DNA of 64,000 bases from Candidatus Galacturonatibacter soehngenii. GTDB lineage: Bacteria; Bacillota; Clostridia; Lachnospirales; Lachnospiraceae. The DNA lies in contig NZ_WAGX01000004.1 of the NCBI RefSeq assembly GCF_008830185.1, positions 248,001-312,000 of the forward strand. The letters are read 5' to 3'. Below, one piece after another: positions 35,490 through 44,399 of this stretch. Every line of letters starts with the position of its first letter. Position 1 is the first letter of the stretch. The position numbers and the translations under genes are program-made. The notes below the pieces were generated by a model, which saw only the letters and a list, made by a program, of their open reading frames with translations, searched no databases and was not told the origin of the DNA.

Positions 35490-36884
35490 ATGTTGAGGGA
35501 AGAATTAAAAAAATTAGAAGATAGTGTTAGGGTCGTTATTTCAAATGATAAAATTGAAGCGTACCTTGAGATTGTTGAAGATATCTCAATGTATCAAGTA
35601 TCAGACATAATTGAATTCTTGAATCATCATAACGTTATTTACGGTATTGATGAAGCAAGAATTGTTGTAATGTTAAATGAAAAAGAAGTAAATAAAAAGG
35701 TTCTGGTAGCGAAAGGAATTCCAGCTAGTAAGGGTAGTGATGGATTTTATAAATATTTTTTTAATACAGAACCTGTAAGCGGTACCATCATTCTAGAAGA
35801 TGGTACCGTTGATTACAATATGCTTGGTAAAATGGTAATTTGTAATGAAAATGATTTGTTGGTGGAATACCACAAAGCAATTCCTGGAACAAATGGAGTG
35901 AGTGTGACAGGTGACGTGATTTTAGCGCAACCTGTAAAAGAGTTAAAGCCTTTAAAAGGAAAAGGCTTTAACATAAACGAAGAAGATAATTGCTATTATG
36001 CTAAGTTTGATGGAAAGATTGATTTTGATGGAAGCGTACTAAAGGTGTCACAAGTGTATGTAGTCGAAGGAGATCTAAGTGCAAATACTAAGCCGATTAA
36101 ATTCTGCGGAGATGTTGTTGTACTGGGTAATATCTTTGGGGATGCGAAAATAGAAGCAGTAGGTAATATTACAGTAAACGGATGTGTTGAATCTGCTACA
36201 TTGTTATCAGGTAAAAGTGTATTGCTAAAGAATGGAATGCAAGGTAATGGAAAAGGTTACATTTTTGCAAAAGGAGATGTATCAGCTAAGTTTTTTGAAC
36301 AGACAACTGTTGTAGCAAAAGGGAATATTAATTCAAACTATATATTAAATTGTGATATGTATGCGAACAAAAAAATCATTGTATCGGGTAAAAGAGGCGC
36401 TATTATAGGCGGAAACGTACGAGCTATAGAACTAATATCAGCCTCTTCTATTGGCAACCCAGCCCTTCTGTCTACAAAAGTAGAAATAGGTGTTGGCAAT
36501 GATTATTACTTTACCATACAAGCAATTGAAGATAAGATTACAAAATTACAAGATGAGATTGAAGAATTAGATAAAAAACTTGCTCGTATCTTGGAGAAAA
36601 TAAAGGACAATCCGCTCACTCTTTTAATCGATGCAAGAAATGAAACCATAAAAGAAAAGATAGAAAAGTCAGCCAAGTATAACGAACAATGTAAAGTCAA
36701 GGAAGAAATGATTAGTCAAAAACAGCGCTCGATTAGTGGAAGTATTGTTGTATCTGGCAGTGTATTTCCCAATACCAATGTGAGTATCAATGGTATTTCA
36801 AATATAATTAGAGATTGTTATCGAAATGTTACCTTATCCAGAAATAATAACGAAATAAGAATTTATTCAAACTTACATGGATAG
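35490..36884 (+). CDS. FapA-like DUF342 polymerising beta-solenoid protein
   Basis: 464 residues. An N-terminal segment of about 60 residues precedes the DUF342/FapA region (VLVAKGIPASKGSDGFYKYF, then AIPGTNGVSVTGDVI). A right-handed beta-solenoid follows (KFCGDVVVLGNIFGDAKIEA, VNGCVESATLLSG, VRAIELISASSIG). A helical coiled coil spans about 345-415, and a short final strand set closes the protein. FapA-type proteins are usually found with flagellar genes, but here the neighbours are fakA and recG and no flagellar gene is in view. The related bactofilin/FapA fold suggests a scaffolding role, by inference. It lies 29 bp after fakA and is followed by a clear terminator. Confidence 0.85.
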   Translation: MLREELKKLEDSVRVVISNDKIEAYLEIVEDISMYQVSDIIEFLNHHNVIYGIDEARIVVMLNEKEVNKKVLVAKGIPASKGSDGFYKYFFNTEPVSGTIILEDGTVDYNMLGKMVICNENDLLVEYHKAIPGTNGVSVTGDVILAQPVKELKPLKGKGFNINEEDNCYYAKFDGKIDFDGSVLKVSQVYVVEGDLSANTKPIKFCGDVVVLGNIFGDAKIEAVGNITVNGCVESATLLSGKSVLLKNGMQGNGKGYIFAKGDVSAKFFEQTTVVAKGNINSNYILNCDMYANKKIIVSGKRGAIIGGNVRAIELISASSIGNPALLSTKVEIGVGNDYYFTIQAIEDKITKLQDEIEELDKKLARILEKIKDNPLTLLIDARNETIKEKIEKSAKYNEQCKVKEEMISQKQRSISGSIVVSGSVFPNTNVSINGISNIIRDCYRNVTLSRNNNEIRIYSNLHG

Positions 36885-36885
36885 A

Positions 36886-36914
36886 GAGAATCAAGAAAAG
36901 GATTCTCTTTTTTG
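36886..36914 (+). terminator. Terminator after the FapA-like gene
   Basis: Eight-base stem 36886-36893 with 36902-36909, eight-base loop, followed by six T (36909-36914). It separates the Asp23-fakA-FapA unit from recG. Confidence 0.8.
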
Positions 36915-36973
36915 TATAAGGAAAGCTGTGACTTCTATGCATTTTACTAAATAAAGAATTAGAGGTATTTCAT

Positions 36974-39031
36974 ATGAACAAAGAAACGCATGTTATTCAA
37001 TTAAAAGGAATCGGAGAAAAAACGAGTCAATTATTCCATAAGATGGGTATTTGTACAGTGGAGGATTTAATTCGTTATTACCCAAGAGATTATGATGTTT
37101 TTAAAGAACCCATTTTAATTGAAGCAATCAAAAATGACGAGGTTGTTGCAATTCAGGGAATGATTCTTAAAAATTTAGAAATAAAACGTGTTCGTAATTT
37201 ACAGATTGTATCTGGTGTCATACAAGATGCGAGTGGATTATTAAAGGTGACATGGTTTAATATGCCATTTTTGCGTAATTCCATAAAACAAGGTTATCGA
37301 CTGATTCTTCGAGGCAGGGTAGTAATAAAAAATGGAAGTCAAGTAATGGAGCAACCACAAATATATCAGGTGAATGCTTATGAAGAAATAGTGGAATCCA
37401 TGCAACCAATCTATAGTTTAGTTGCAGGCATAACCAATCAAGCAGTATTAAAAGCTGTAAAGCAAGTAATTTGCCAAAAAGACGTGGTATCTGAATATTT
37501 ACCTGCCACAATAAGAGAACAATATCATTTGGCTGAATACAATTTTGCTATAGAAAATATTCATTTTCCTAAAAATATGGAAGATTTGCTAATTGCTAGA
37601 AATCGACTGGTTTTTGATGAATTCTTTCTATTTATTATGGCACTTAGGCAATTGAAAGAAAAGAAAGAGAAAGCCAATAATGCATTTGCTTTAAGGAAAG
37701 TAGACAAAGTCAATGAATTGATTGAAAAACTGCCTTATAAATTAACCAATGCGCAATTAAAGGTGTGGAAAGAAATAGAAGCTGACATGACCAGTGAAAA
37801 AGTAATGAATCGATTGGTACAAGGTGATGTAGGCTCTGGTAAAACGATTGTTGCAATTCTTGGAATTCTTATGGTGGTATGCTGTGACTATCAAGCTGCC
37901 TTTATGGCACCTACGGAGGTTCTGGCCAAACAACAATATGATTCGATGATTCACTTATTTGAGACGTATGGTTTTTCTTTTCGGGCTGTTTTATTAACAG
38001 GTTCCATGACGGCAAAAGAAAAAAGATTGGCTTATGAGCAAATAGAAAGTGGTCAAGCTAATGTCATTGTAGGAACACATGCATTGATTCAGGAAAAGGT
38101 CAATTATTACAATCTAGCACTTGTGATTACAGATGAGCAACATCGTTTTGGAGTAAGACAAAGGGAAACCCTAGCAAATAAAGGAAAAGAACCACATGTC
38201 CTTGTCATGAGTGCAACGCCAATCCCTAGAACATTGGCAATTATACTCTATGGTGATTTGGATATATCTGTGATTGATGAGCTTCCAGCTGAACGACAAG
38301 TAATTAAGAACTGTGTTGTAAATAGCAGCTATCGTCCAACTGCCTATCGCTTTATTCAAAAAGAAGTAGAAAGCGGACGTCAAGCCTACATTATTTGTCC
38401 AATGGTAGAAGAAAGCGAAAATATTGAAGCGGAAAATGTAATCGAATACACCGAAATTCTAAAAGATGCACTACCGCCTAATATAACGGTGGAATATTTA
38501 CATGGTAAGATGAAAGCAAAAGATAAAAATCAGATTATGGAACGATTCGCAAGTAACCAAATTCAGGTATTGGTATCAACCACAGTGGTGGAAGTAGGGG
38601 TAAATGTTCCAAATGCAACAGTGATGATGATCGAGAATGCTGAACGCTTTGGTTTGGCACAGCTACACCAGCTAAGAGGACGAGTGGGAAGAGGGAAATA
38701 TCAATCTTATTGCATCTTGGTAAATGGCTCAGATAGTAAGGCATCTAAAAAAAGACTTGAGATTTTAAACAAGTCAAACGATGGGTTTTTCATTGCCAGT
38801 GAAGATTTAAAGCTTCGAGGACCAGGTGACTTGTTTGGAATCAGGCAAAGTGGTGTCTTAGAATTTAAAATTGGTGATGTTTTTACAGATGCATCCATTC
38901 TTCAACAGGCAAGTGATGCTGCGACGTGGTTATTGGAAGAAGATGAGAAGCTTCAACGAAAAGAGCATGAGAATTTAAAAGAGAGATTAGATAAATATTT
39001 GAACCATAGCCTTAATAAGCTAAGTTTATAA
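36974..39031 (+). CDS. recG: ATP-dependent DNA helicase RecG
   Basis: Remodels stalled replication forks and branch-migrates recombination intermediates. 685 residues is full length. The N-terminal wedge/OB domain (about 1-230: GIGEKTSQLFHKMGICTVED, DLIRYYPRDYD) precedes two RecA-like helicase domains. Walker A is QGDVGSGKTIVA, motif II is DEQHRFG, motif III is VMSATPIPRTLA, and motif VI is QLHQLRGRVGRGKYQSYC. The C-terminal TRG region holds LRGPGDLFGIRQSG. The start ATG 36974 follows AGAGGTATTTC, a modest ribosome site. A strong palindrome overlaps the stop codon. Confidence 0.98.
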   Translation: MNKETHVIQLKGIGEKTSQLFHKMGICTVEDLIRYYPRDYDVFKEPILIEAIKNDEVVAIQGMILKNLEIKRVRNLQIVSGVIQDASGLLKVTWFNMPFLRNSIKQGYRLILRGRVVIKNGSQVMEQPQIYQVNAYEEIVESMQPIYSLVAGITNQAVLKAVKQVICQKDVVSEYLPATIREQYHLAEYNFAIENIHFPKNMEDLLIARNRLVFDEFFLFIMALRQLKEKKEKANNAFALRKVDKVNELIEKLPYKLTNAQLKVWKEIEADMTSEKVMNRLVQGDVGSGKTIVAILGILMVVCCDYQAAFMAPTEVLAKQQYDSMIHLFETYGFSFRAVLLTGSMTAKEKRLAYEQIESGQANVIVGTHALIQEKVNYYNLALVITDEQHRFGVRQRETLANKGKEPHVLVMSATPIPRTLAIILYGDLDISVIDELPAERQVIKNCVVNSSYRPTAYRFIQKEVESGRQAYIICPMVEESENIEAENVIEYTEILKDALPPNITVEYLHGKMKAKDKNQIMERFASNQIQVLVSTTVVEVGVNVPNATVMMIENAERFGLAQLHQLRGRVGRGKYQSYCILVNGSDSKASKKRLEILNKSNDGFFIASEDLKLRGPGDLFGIRQSGVLEFKIGDVFTDASILQQASDAATWLLEEDEKLQRKEHENLKERLDKYLNHSLNKLSL

Positions 39032-39060
39032 AACGACAGCGAAAGATTCGCTGTCGTTTT
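39030..39060. terminator. Two-way terminator overlapping the recG stop
   Basis: Perfect 14-bp stem 39030-39043 with 39047-39060, three-base loop. AAAA and TTTT at the outer ends supply a U tract in both directions. It serves recG and the convergent secreted-protein gene. Confidence 0.85.
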
Positions 39061-39084
39061 AGTTCTTAATAAATATAGTTGCCT

Positions 39085-42000
39085 CTAACGATTTGGCATG
39101 GACTTAAATTTTTTAGCGTTGTATTTTGGAACAATTGATTTCCAAGACTTAGCTTTAATTACTTTCAACGCAAATTTGGTGTATTTCTCAGAGTCTGGAG
39201 TGTCCATGTATTTGTACACGTTATAGGCGTACTTACCTTTGATACCAAAGCTTAGACCTTGATCCACCTCTACTTGAGCATCCTCTAGGCTTCGCATAAT
39301 AAAAGCATCAACCATCGGATTGAATTCTGCCATATAATAGGCATAAGCAATGGCAGCCGCTTGTACCTTCTCACCGCTTTGAGATGTAAAACCTACCTCT
39401 GATAAAATGATACGTTTATTTTTTCCATATTGCTTTTTTACATAGTTTGAAAGCACAGTTAAGTTCTTCATGTTAATAATCGGTGAGTTATCTTTGTTAC
39501 TTATAAAATCATTATTCCAAAAATCTGCATCGGTAAGTGGAACTGGATATGGATGATATGCAATATCCCAGTTAACATTACCTTCCGCTTGGAGAATCGA
39601 ATTAAACTTTTCTAAAAATGCTTTTGAGCCATAGGAGCCTTCATTCGACATAGCCCACATATGATCCAATGACACATAGACGCGTGCATTTGCATATACA
39701 CTTTTGGTTGCATTATAAACCAAACGGAAGGTATCGGCATAGATTTGTGTGTATTTATCGATGTTGCTAGTACCTGCATAATTCCACGTGTCGAAATTAT
39801 CCACCTCGTTTCCTACAATCCATCCTGCAATGCCAGGTCCAGTTTTGCTTACCTTACAGCAATACTCTGCTAAATAAGTAACGGTAGCTTCTAATTGTTC
39901 TTTTACTTTTTTGTCTTTTGTGTTCCATGCATAATAAGCATAACCATACTCTCTAGCACCTGGAGCGATTAGATTTGTTTTACTACTCCATCCAAGTAAA
40001 AGGATACCATAAACAACTGCACCATTTCTTTCATAATCTCTAGCGGTATATGCATATTGATTGGCAACATCCCTTCTGAAATAATAGGTCTTTCCTTTGT
40101 ACTCATATTCATCAGTCGAGTGATTGCCATATTCTGATTTGGTAGCGATTAAGTCATTTACCTCAATATTTAGAACCGTATGGTTGATACCTAAGCTTGA
40201 CGAATATCCTTGTAACCCTTTTTTGGTTGAGGTAGTAGGAAATGCATAGGTATAGTTTGCGGCACCTTCAGGATTGGAAATATACTGAAAGGAGCTTATG
40301 ATTTGGTATTTTGACTTTTGTTTTATTGCTATAACAAATTTTGAATGTAACAGGTTATTGCTTCCTTCTATATCAAGTGGAGCCGCAAAGGTTACACTCG
40401 TGGATTTTTCTGATTTTGCTATCGGTTTTAGCTTTTTAATATTTGTCTGTGTAGATGGCACACTAAACAAATAATAGTAGCTGTCACTACTTTTAACAAT
40501 TTTACTTGCTTTTGCTTTTACAGTTACAGTATCTGTATTCGTAATTTTACAGCTACTAATTTTAGCAGAGGAGGAAGTTGCCTTTACTTCTTCAACGCCT
40601 GATTTTATTTTAATCTTTTTGACACCGCTGTATGAGCCATATACTTTTTCACCGCTAGAATCAAGCAAGTATCCACGTACTTTTACATAGTAAGTTTTAT
40701 TTTTAATTAAGTTTTTTACTGTAACAGTCGTTTTTGAAGTAGTGGTGGTTCTTAAATTGCTTTTGAAATTTTTAGCAGTGGAACAAAGAACTTCATATCC
40801 TTTCACCCCTTCTATGGCTGGATAAGTAATAGTAAGCTTTCCTTTTCCAGAGGCTGTCAACTTTTTAATTGTTGTAGTTTCATTAACAGAAAGTTGTGTC
40901 CATTTTGCATAAACAGTGATATCTGTAGTAGTTCCCGAAGGAATGGAAGAAAGGGGCAAAGAGTAGTTATTATCTTTATACCAACCGTCAAATACATATC
41001 CCTTCTTTACGGGAATTGGTAAAGTAACCGTAGTATCCTCTTGAAAAGTAAGAACCGCATCAGCGGGGTTACTTCCACCATCTAATTGATACGTGATGTT
41101 ATGTGTGGTCTTTTTTGGCTTTGCCGTATTCGCATCAATCGTCACCAAGTTTTGGTCAGGTGAAGCGTCATTTGTATCAGCAATAGGTGAAGTTGGATTA
41201 GTTTCCTCTTTGGTAGGAATTGTATCAGATTCTATGTCAAGATTACTTTTTTCTTCTGTGTTTTCTTGGTTGGAATCATTTTTGCTAGACTCTAAAGAAG
41301 TCTCGGATTCAGTATGACTTGTCGACTCACCTTCTTTTGTTGATTCCTTTGGATCAATAGATTCATCATTAGTAGAATCAGAAAAATCAACTTCAATGAC
41401 TTCATCGTTTACATACCGTTTTACGTTAGTTGGTATAACGGAGAAATCAAGCTCACTGCTTTGTTGATCGGAGTAGTTAAATGATACCAGATTCACAAGA
41501 AGTTGTAGTCCTGTTAGGTCCTTGATATCGTATGAAGCAATGTCAAGACAGGTAATAAGACTTAATTCCTCTTGGTCTAAAATTTGATCCTTATTCTTAT
41601 CGTACTTATCTAGTAGTAGATTCCTTAAAACCAAATCAGGAAATGTGGTTTCATCAACCATGATGTCACTACATTCGTTCTTATAAAAAAGGAAAGAAAA
41701 ATTAAGTGTAGTATGTGTCGACGTAGTATCTTTTGTATCTACTTCATAGGTAACCACTAAGGAATCTGTAAAAGATGGAAAATTAATTTTATTGTCTTCT
41801 AATATGAATTCCTCTGACCAAGAAGTAGTTTTAGCAATATCAAAATCGTCTAAAGTGGATAAATCAAAAAGATTGCTTTCATCTACTTTAAGTGCTCTTG
41901 CATTCCCCACACAAGTCAAATTCGTTAAGTTTGGTTGATGTGATAAATCAAGCGAAGTTAATTGATTAAAAGAGCAATCAAGTGTGATAAGGTTTTGAAG

Positions 42001-42429
42001 GGCGTCAAGGTTTAAAGTGGTAATAAAATTATTGCGACAAACCAACTCCTCCAAATTCGTAAAAATTTCAATGCCTTCTAAGGAAGTAATACCTAGATTA
42101 CTTACATCAATTTTATGAATCTGTGTGATTTCTTCTTCAGATAATTCATTATCTTTGTCGGAATCAAAATTTTGAATCAAGTAGTTTAAAAAGATTTCAT
42201 CTGGAAAAATATCTTGTGATAAACGAATCGTTTGCTTATCGTTAGATGATAAAGGTAAATCAGCAGTAAGTGATTCATCTGTTGTGATATCCTCCAAAAC
42301 TTCAATATCAGTTGTAGTCTTTGCATGGGCAGTTATATTGCTGTAACCAAACATAGTTTCAAGAATAATAAAAAAGCACATCGCAAAGGATAAAAAACGA
42401 TAAAGTGATGTTTTGTTATGACGTTTCAT
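39085..42429 (-). CDS. Secreted LRR/InlB-repeat protein with DUF5722 glycosidase-like domain
   Basis: 1114-residue exported protein. The signal peptide ends near AHA36. Two EF-hand-type calcium loops (D89-E100 and D277-E288) precede leucine-rich units (SLEGIEIFTNLEELVC and similar, 100-180 and 295-330). A Ser/Thr/Glu-rich linker spans 350-430. An InlB B-repeat (Listeria-Bacteroides) spans 441-512 (YVFDGWYKDNNY, ITVYAKWT). A fibronectin III-like module lies at about 518-615. The C-terminal third, about 745-1090, matches the DUF5722 type with a clan-A glycosidase look: GNEVD (E875) and LSEVGF (E1011) are candidate acid/base and nucleophile. No LPXTG or SLH anchor is seen. Substrate unknown; cell-surface polysaccharide or plant glycan is a guess. 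Confidence 0.82.
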   Translation of the reverse strand: MKRHNKTSLYRFLSFAMCFFIILETMFGYSNITAHAKTTTDIEVLEDITTDESLTADLPLSSNDKQTIRLSQDIFPDEIFLNYLIQNFDSDKDNELSEEEITQIHKIDVSNLGITSLEGIEIFTNLEELVCRNNFITTLNLDALQNLITLDCSFNQLTSLDLSHQPNLTNLTCVGNARALKVDESNLFDLSTLDDFDIAKTTSWSEEFILEDNKINFPSFTDSLVVTYEVDTKDTTSTHTTLNFSFLFYKNECSDIMVDETTFPDLVLRNLLLDKYDKNKDQILDQEELSLITCLDIASYDIKDLTGLQLLVNLVSFNYSDQQSSELDFSVIPTNVKRYVNDEVIEVDFSDSTNDESIDPKESTKEGESTSHTESETSLESSKNDSNQENTEEKSNLDIESDTIPTKEETNPTSPIADTNDASPDQNLVTIDANTAKPKKTTHNITYQLDGGSNPADAVLTFQEDTTVTLPIPVKKGYVFDGWYKDNNYSLPLSSIPSGTTTDITVYAKWTQLSVNETTTIKKLTASGKGKLTITYPAIEGVKGYEVLCSTAKNFKSNLRTTTTSKTTVTVKNLIKNKTYYVKVRGYLLDSSGEKVYGSYSGVKKIKIKSGVEEVKATSSSAKISSCKITNTDTVTVKAKASKIVKSSDSYYYLFSVPSTQTNIKKLKPIAKSEKSTSVTFAAPLDIEGSNNLLHSKFVIAIKQKSKYQIISSFQYISNPEGAANYTYAFPTTSTKKGLQGYSSSLGINHTVLNIEVNDLIATKSEYGNHSTDEYEYKGKTYYFRRDVANQYAYTARDYERNGAVVYGILLLGWSSKTNLIAPGAREYGYAYYAWNTKDKKVKEQLEATVTYLAEYCCKVSKTGPGIAGWIVGNEVDNFDTWNYAGTSNIDKYTQIYADTFRLVYNATKSVYANARVYVSLDHMWAMSNEGSYGSKAFLEKFNSILQAEGNVNWDIAYHPYPVPLTDADFWNNDFISNKDNSPIINMKNLTVLSNYVKKQYGKNKRIILSEVGFTSQSGEKVQAAAIAYAYYMAEFNPMVDAFIMRSLEDAQVEVDQGLSFGIKGKYAYNVYKYMDTPDSEKYTKFALKVIKAKSWKSIVPKYNAKKFKSMPNR

Positions 42430-42688
42430 AAGTTTTCCCTCTCTTTTGTAAGAATAAATAGTGTATCATTTGATATTATTATAATATGCTATCTGCCTAG
42501 AAACAAGCGACAAGCACAATTTTATGAATTTATAATAATTATATGGAGAGAAAGTATTTTGCTTGATACGCATGATTGTTTTGGGATTATAAAAAATCTA
42601 GACAACAAGATATAAAAAAATTATAATAAAATCAGCTTTGAGGAATAAAAATTTTTCGCAATAAAATATTTAAATTTCATGCAGGGTG
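42430..42688. other. Region between the secreted-protein gene and the insertion sequence
   Basis: AT-rich stretch that carries the minus-strand promoter at 42478-42506. The section 42510-42688 shows no ribosome site with a coding frame, no hairpin terminator and no gene remnant that I can recognise. Confidence 0.5.
42478..42506 (-). promoter_or_regulatory. Sigma-A promoter of the secreted glycosidase-like gene
   Basis: On the minus strand TTGTTT (42506-42501) and TATAAT (42483-42478) with a 17-base spacer, about 50 bases before the start codon. Confidence 0.6.
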
Positions 42689-42699
42689 ACCACCTGTGC
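42689..42699 (+). repeat. Left terminal inverted repeat of the insertion sequence
   Basis: ACCACCTGTGC, matching the right end exactly in reverse complement. Its last bases also pair with the transposase ribosome site (see 42690-42735). Confidence 0.75.
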
Positions 42700-42735
42700 G
42701 GTAAAATATAAGCAAGAAACTTTTCGCACAGGAGG
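42690..42735 (+). promoter_or_regulatory. Hairpin that can mask the transposase ribosome site
   Basis: CCACCTGTGCG (42690-42700) pairs with CGCACAGGAGG (42725-42735) at ten of eleven positions. The 3' arm contains AGGAGG, the ribosome site of the transposase. Only RNA that starts outside the element would hold both arms, so read-through transcripts would be poorly translated, as known for IS10 and IS50. The pairing is seen; the regulation is inferred. Confidence 0.6.
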
Positions 42736-42741
42736 ATACAG

Positions 42742-44094
42742 ATGACAAAAAAGGAAAAACGTAAGCGTAAAAAACAGGACCGTGGAATTGTTGATTTTAT
42801 GATGGTTGCTAATCATTTTTTTCATGCATTGAAAGAATGGATTTTGGAAATGGATGATCCAAGGAACCCGAGTTATACCACATATACACAAACGGATCTA
42901 ACTTATATGGCAATTCTGAAAAATGTATGTGGACAGCACTCAATGAGGGAAATGGAAGAAAACTTTAATAAGGAAACATGTATTGCTACTTTACGTCTTA
43001 TGTCAGGAAATCAGAACCTAGAGGAAATGCCTCACTATGATACCTTGAATTATTATCTCGAAAAACTTTCGCCAGATTGCCTGTCAGGCTTGAGGAAAAA
43101 GATGGTTACAAGTCTAATCCGTGGGAAACAGTTCAACAGAGGACGTATGCTAGGAAAATACTGGCGTATTATTCTGGATGGAACGGGTTTGTTCTATTTC
43201 AAAGAGAAGCATTGTGATAACTGTCTTTGCGTGACAAGGAAGACGGACGATGGAAAGGCAATGAAGTTGTACTATCATAAAGTGTTGGAAGCAAAAATTG
43301 TATTGAATGATAATGTAGTTATAAGCCTAGGTACGGAATTCATAGAAAATGAAAAAGAAGATATAAGCAAGCAAGATTGTGAAATAAACGCAGCAAAACG
43401 TCTGCTAAAGAAAATAAAGAAAGACTACAAAAGACTGCCGATTTGTGTACAGGGGGATGCTTTGTATGCAACAGAACCATTCATGAATCTTTGCCGAAAA
43501 AAATATCATTGGGAGTATCTTTTTACACAGAAAAATACCAGACAAAAGAAACTGGGTGAGGGATTTGAATGGATCAAAAGCGGCGAAGATACAACGCGAA
43601 AGAAAGGGCTCTGTAAAGAAAAAGGAACGGCCTATTATGCAAACCATGTGGAAGAACTTGCTGAAAAAGAAGAGGTCATGAATGTATTAGAGTATGAATA
43701 TGAGACGAAAGATAAAGAAGGGAAAAAGCAGATAATTCGTTTTCAATGGATAAGTAGTCTAGAAGTAACCAATCGAAATCTGGAAGAAATAATACTTGCA
43801 GGAAGAGGTCGTTGGAAAATAGAAAATGAAGGATTTAATAATCAGAAGAATGGAATTTATCGCATCGAACATCTTAACAGTAAAAACAGTAATGCGATGA
43901 AGAACCATTACCTGCTGACACAGATATCGGATATTCTGATGCAACTCTATCTTGCGTGGAATCCGTATATAAAGGAACTAAAACAGAGCATAAAAAATAC
44001 ATCTTCAGGCCTACTGGAAAGTTTTCGAGGACTAACAGTAACACAAGAAGATGTATCTTACATAAACAGATACACAACTGTGTATCTCGAATAA
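42742..44094 (+). CDS. DDE transposase (DDE_Tnp_1-like)
   Basis: 450-residue transposase. The N-terminal region, rich in Lys and Arg, is followed by a helical part (MDDPRNPSYTTYTQTDLTYM, PHYDTLNYYLEKLSP). The RNase H-like core has candidate catalytic residues D in WRIILDGTGLFYF, D in CVQGDALYATEPF and E in GRGRWKIENEGFNNQKNG, the last recalling the R-x3-E part of the IS4 signature. I cannot name the IS family with confidence. AGGAGG six bases before ATG 42742 is strong but lies within a hairpin. The frame is intact, so the element may still move. Confidence 0.85.
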   Translation: MTKKEKRKRKKQDRGIVDFMMVANHFFHALKEWILEMDDPRNPSYTTYTQTDLTYMAILKNVCGQHSMREMEENFNKETCIATLRLMSGNQNLEEMPHYDTLNYYLEKLSPDCLSGLRKKMVTSLIRGKQFNRGRMLGKYWRIILDGTGLFYFKEKHCDNCLCVTRKTDDGKAMKLYYHKVLEAKIVLNDNVVISLGTEFIENEKEDISKQDCEINAAKRLLKKIKKDYKRLPICVQGDALYATEPFMNLCRKKYHWEYLFTQKNTRQKKLGEGFEWIKSGEDTTRKKGLCKEKGTAYYANHVEELAEKEEVMNVLEYEYETKDKEGKKQIIRFQWISSLEVTNRNLEEIILAGRGRWKIENEGFNNQKNGIYRIEHLNSKNSNAMKNHYLLTQISDILMQLYLAWNPYIKELKQSIKNTSSGLLESFRGLTVTQEDVSYINRYTTVYLE

Positions 44095-44107
44095 CAAGCT
44101 AATTGTA

Positions 44108-44118
44108 GCACAGGTGGT
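44108..44118 (+). repeat. Right terminal inverted repeat of the insertion sequence
   Basis: GCACAGGTGGT, the exact reverse complement of the left repeat, 13 bp after the transposase stop. Confidence 0.75.
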
Positions 44119-44399
44119 GATTGAATGAAAGATGAAATAACAGAATATTTATCCACAAGCTTTAAAAATTGGTTAAGTAGCGCAGTAGGATGTGCATAAC
44201 AATAAGAAACAAATGAAAAAAAGTGGATAATTAGCAAAAATAGAAAATACTATTTTTGAAATGGAATAAATAAAATTTATTCTTCACCGCTGTAATAAAA
44301 TATATTTTATGGACTTTTTTTCATTTTTCATGTATTATAGAGCGGATTATGGCTAAAAAATGGATAAATTAAAATAGAGTATCAGGGAGGAACAATGGT
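44119..44399 (+). other. Region between the insertion sequence and the topoisomerase operon
   Basis: About 280 bp. A 24-codon frame, 44125-44199 (MKDEITEYLSTSF...), is too short to call. TTATCCACA at 44149-44157 equals the DnaA-box consensus, and GTGGATAA at 44223-44230 is a near match on the other strand. The promoter at 44310-44338 follows. No hairpin terminator was found. Confidence 0.4.
44310..44338 (+). promoter_or_regulatory. Candidate promoter of the topoisomerase operon
   Basis: TGGACT at 44310-44315 and TATTAT at 44333-44338, 17-base spacer. The leader is about 55 bases and ends with GGGAGGA ahead of the start. Confidence 0.5.

Larger units (their letters stand above)
42689..44118 (+). 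mobile_element. Insertion sequence with DDE transposase
   Basis: About 1.43 kb bounded by an inverted 11-base repeat, ACCACCTGTGC at 42689-42699 and its complement at 44108-44118, with one intact transposase gene. Just outside these, TTTCATGCA (42675-42683) and TGAATGAAA (44122-44130) are also roughly inverted, so the true ends may lie a few bases further out. No clear target-site duplication could be identified. It sits between genes and interrupts nothing visible. Confidence 0.85.

Noticed and set aside
35781-35807. GGTACCATC...GATGGTACC inverted repeat inside the FapA-like gene
   Set aside because: It lies in conserved coding sequence and is explained by codons. No role is implied.
42675-44130. 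A target-site duplication flanking the insertion sequence
   Set aside because: Flanking bases do not give a matching direct repeat. The outer words are inverted, not direct, so the exact ends are undecided.
44125-44199. A 24-codon frame just outside the insertion sequence
   Set aside because: Too short, weak ribosome site, no recognisable sequence. It could be a chance frame.
44149-44230. DnaA-box-like words near the topoisomerase genes, as an origin
   Set aside because: Only one exact and one near match. There is no cluster, and no dnaA, dnaN or gidA nearby.
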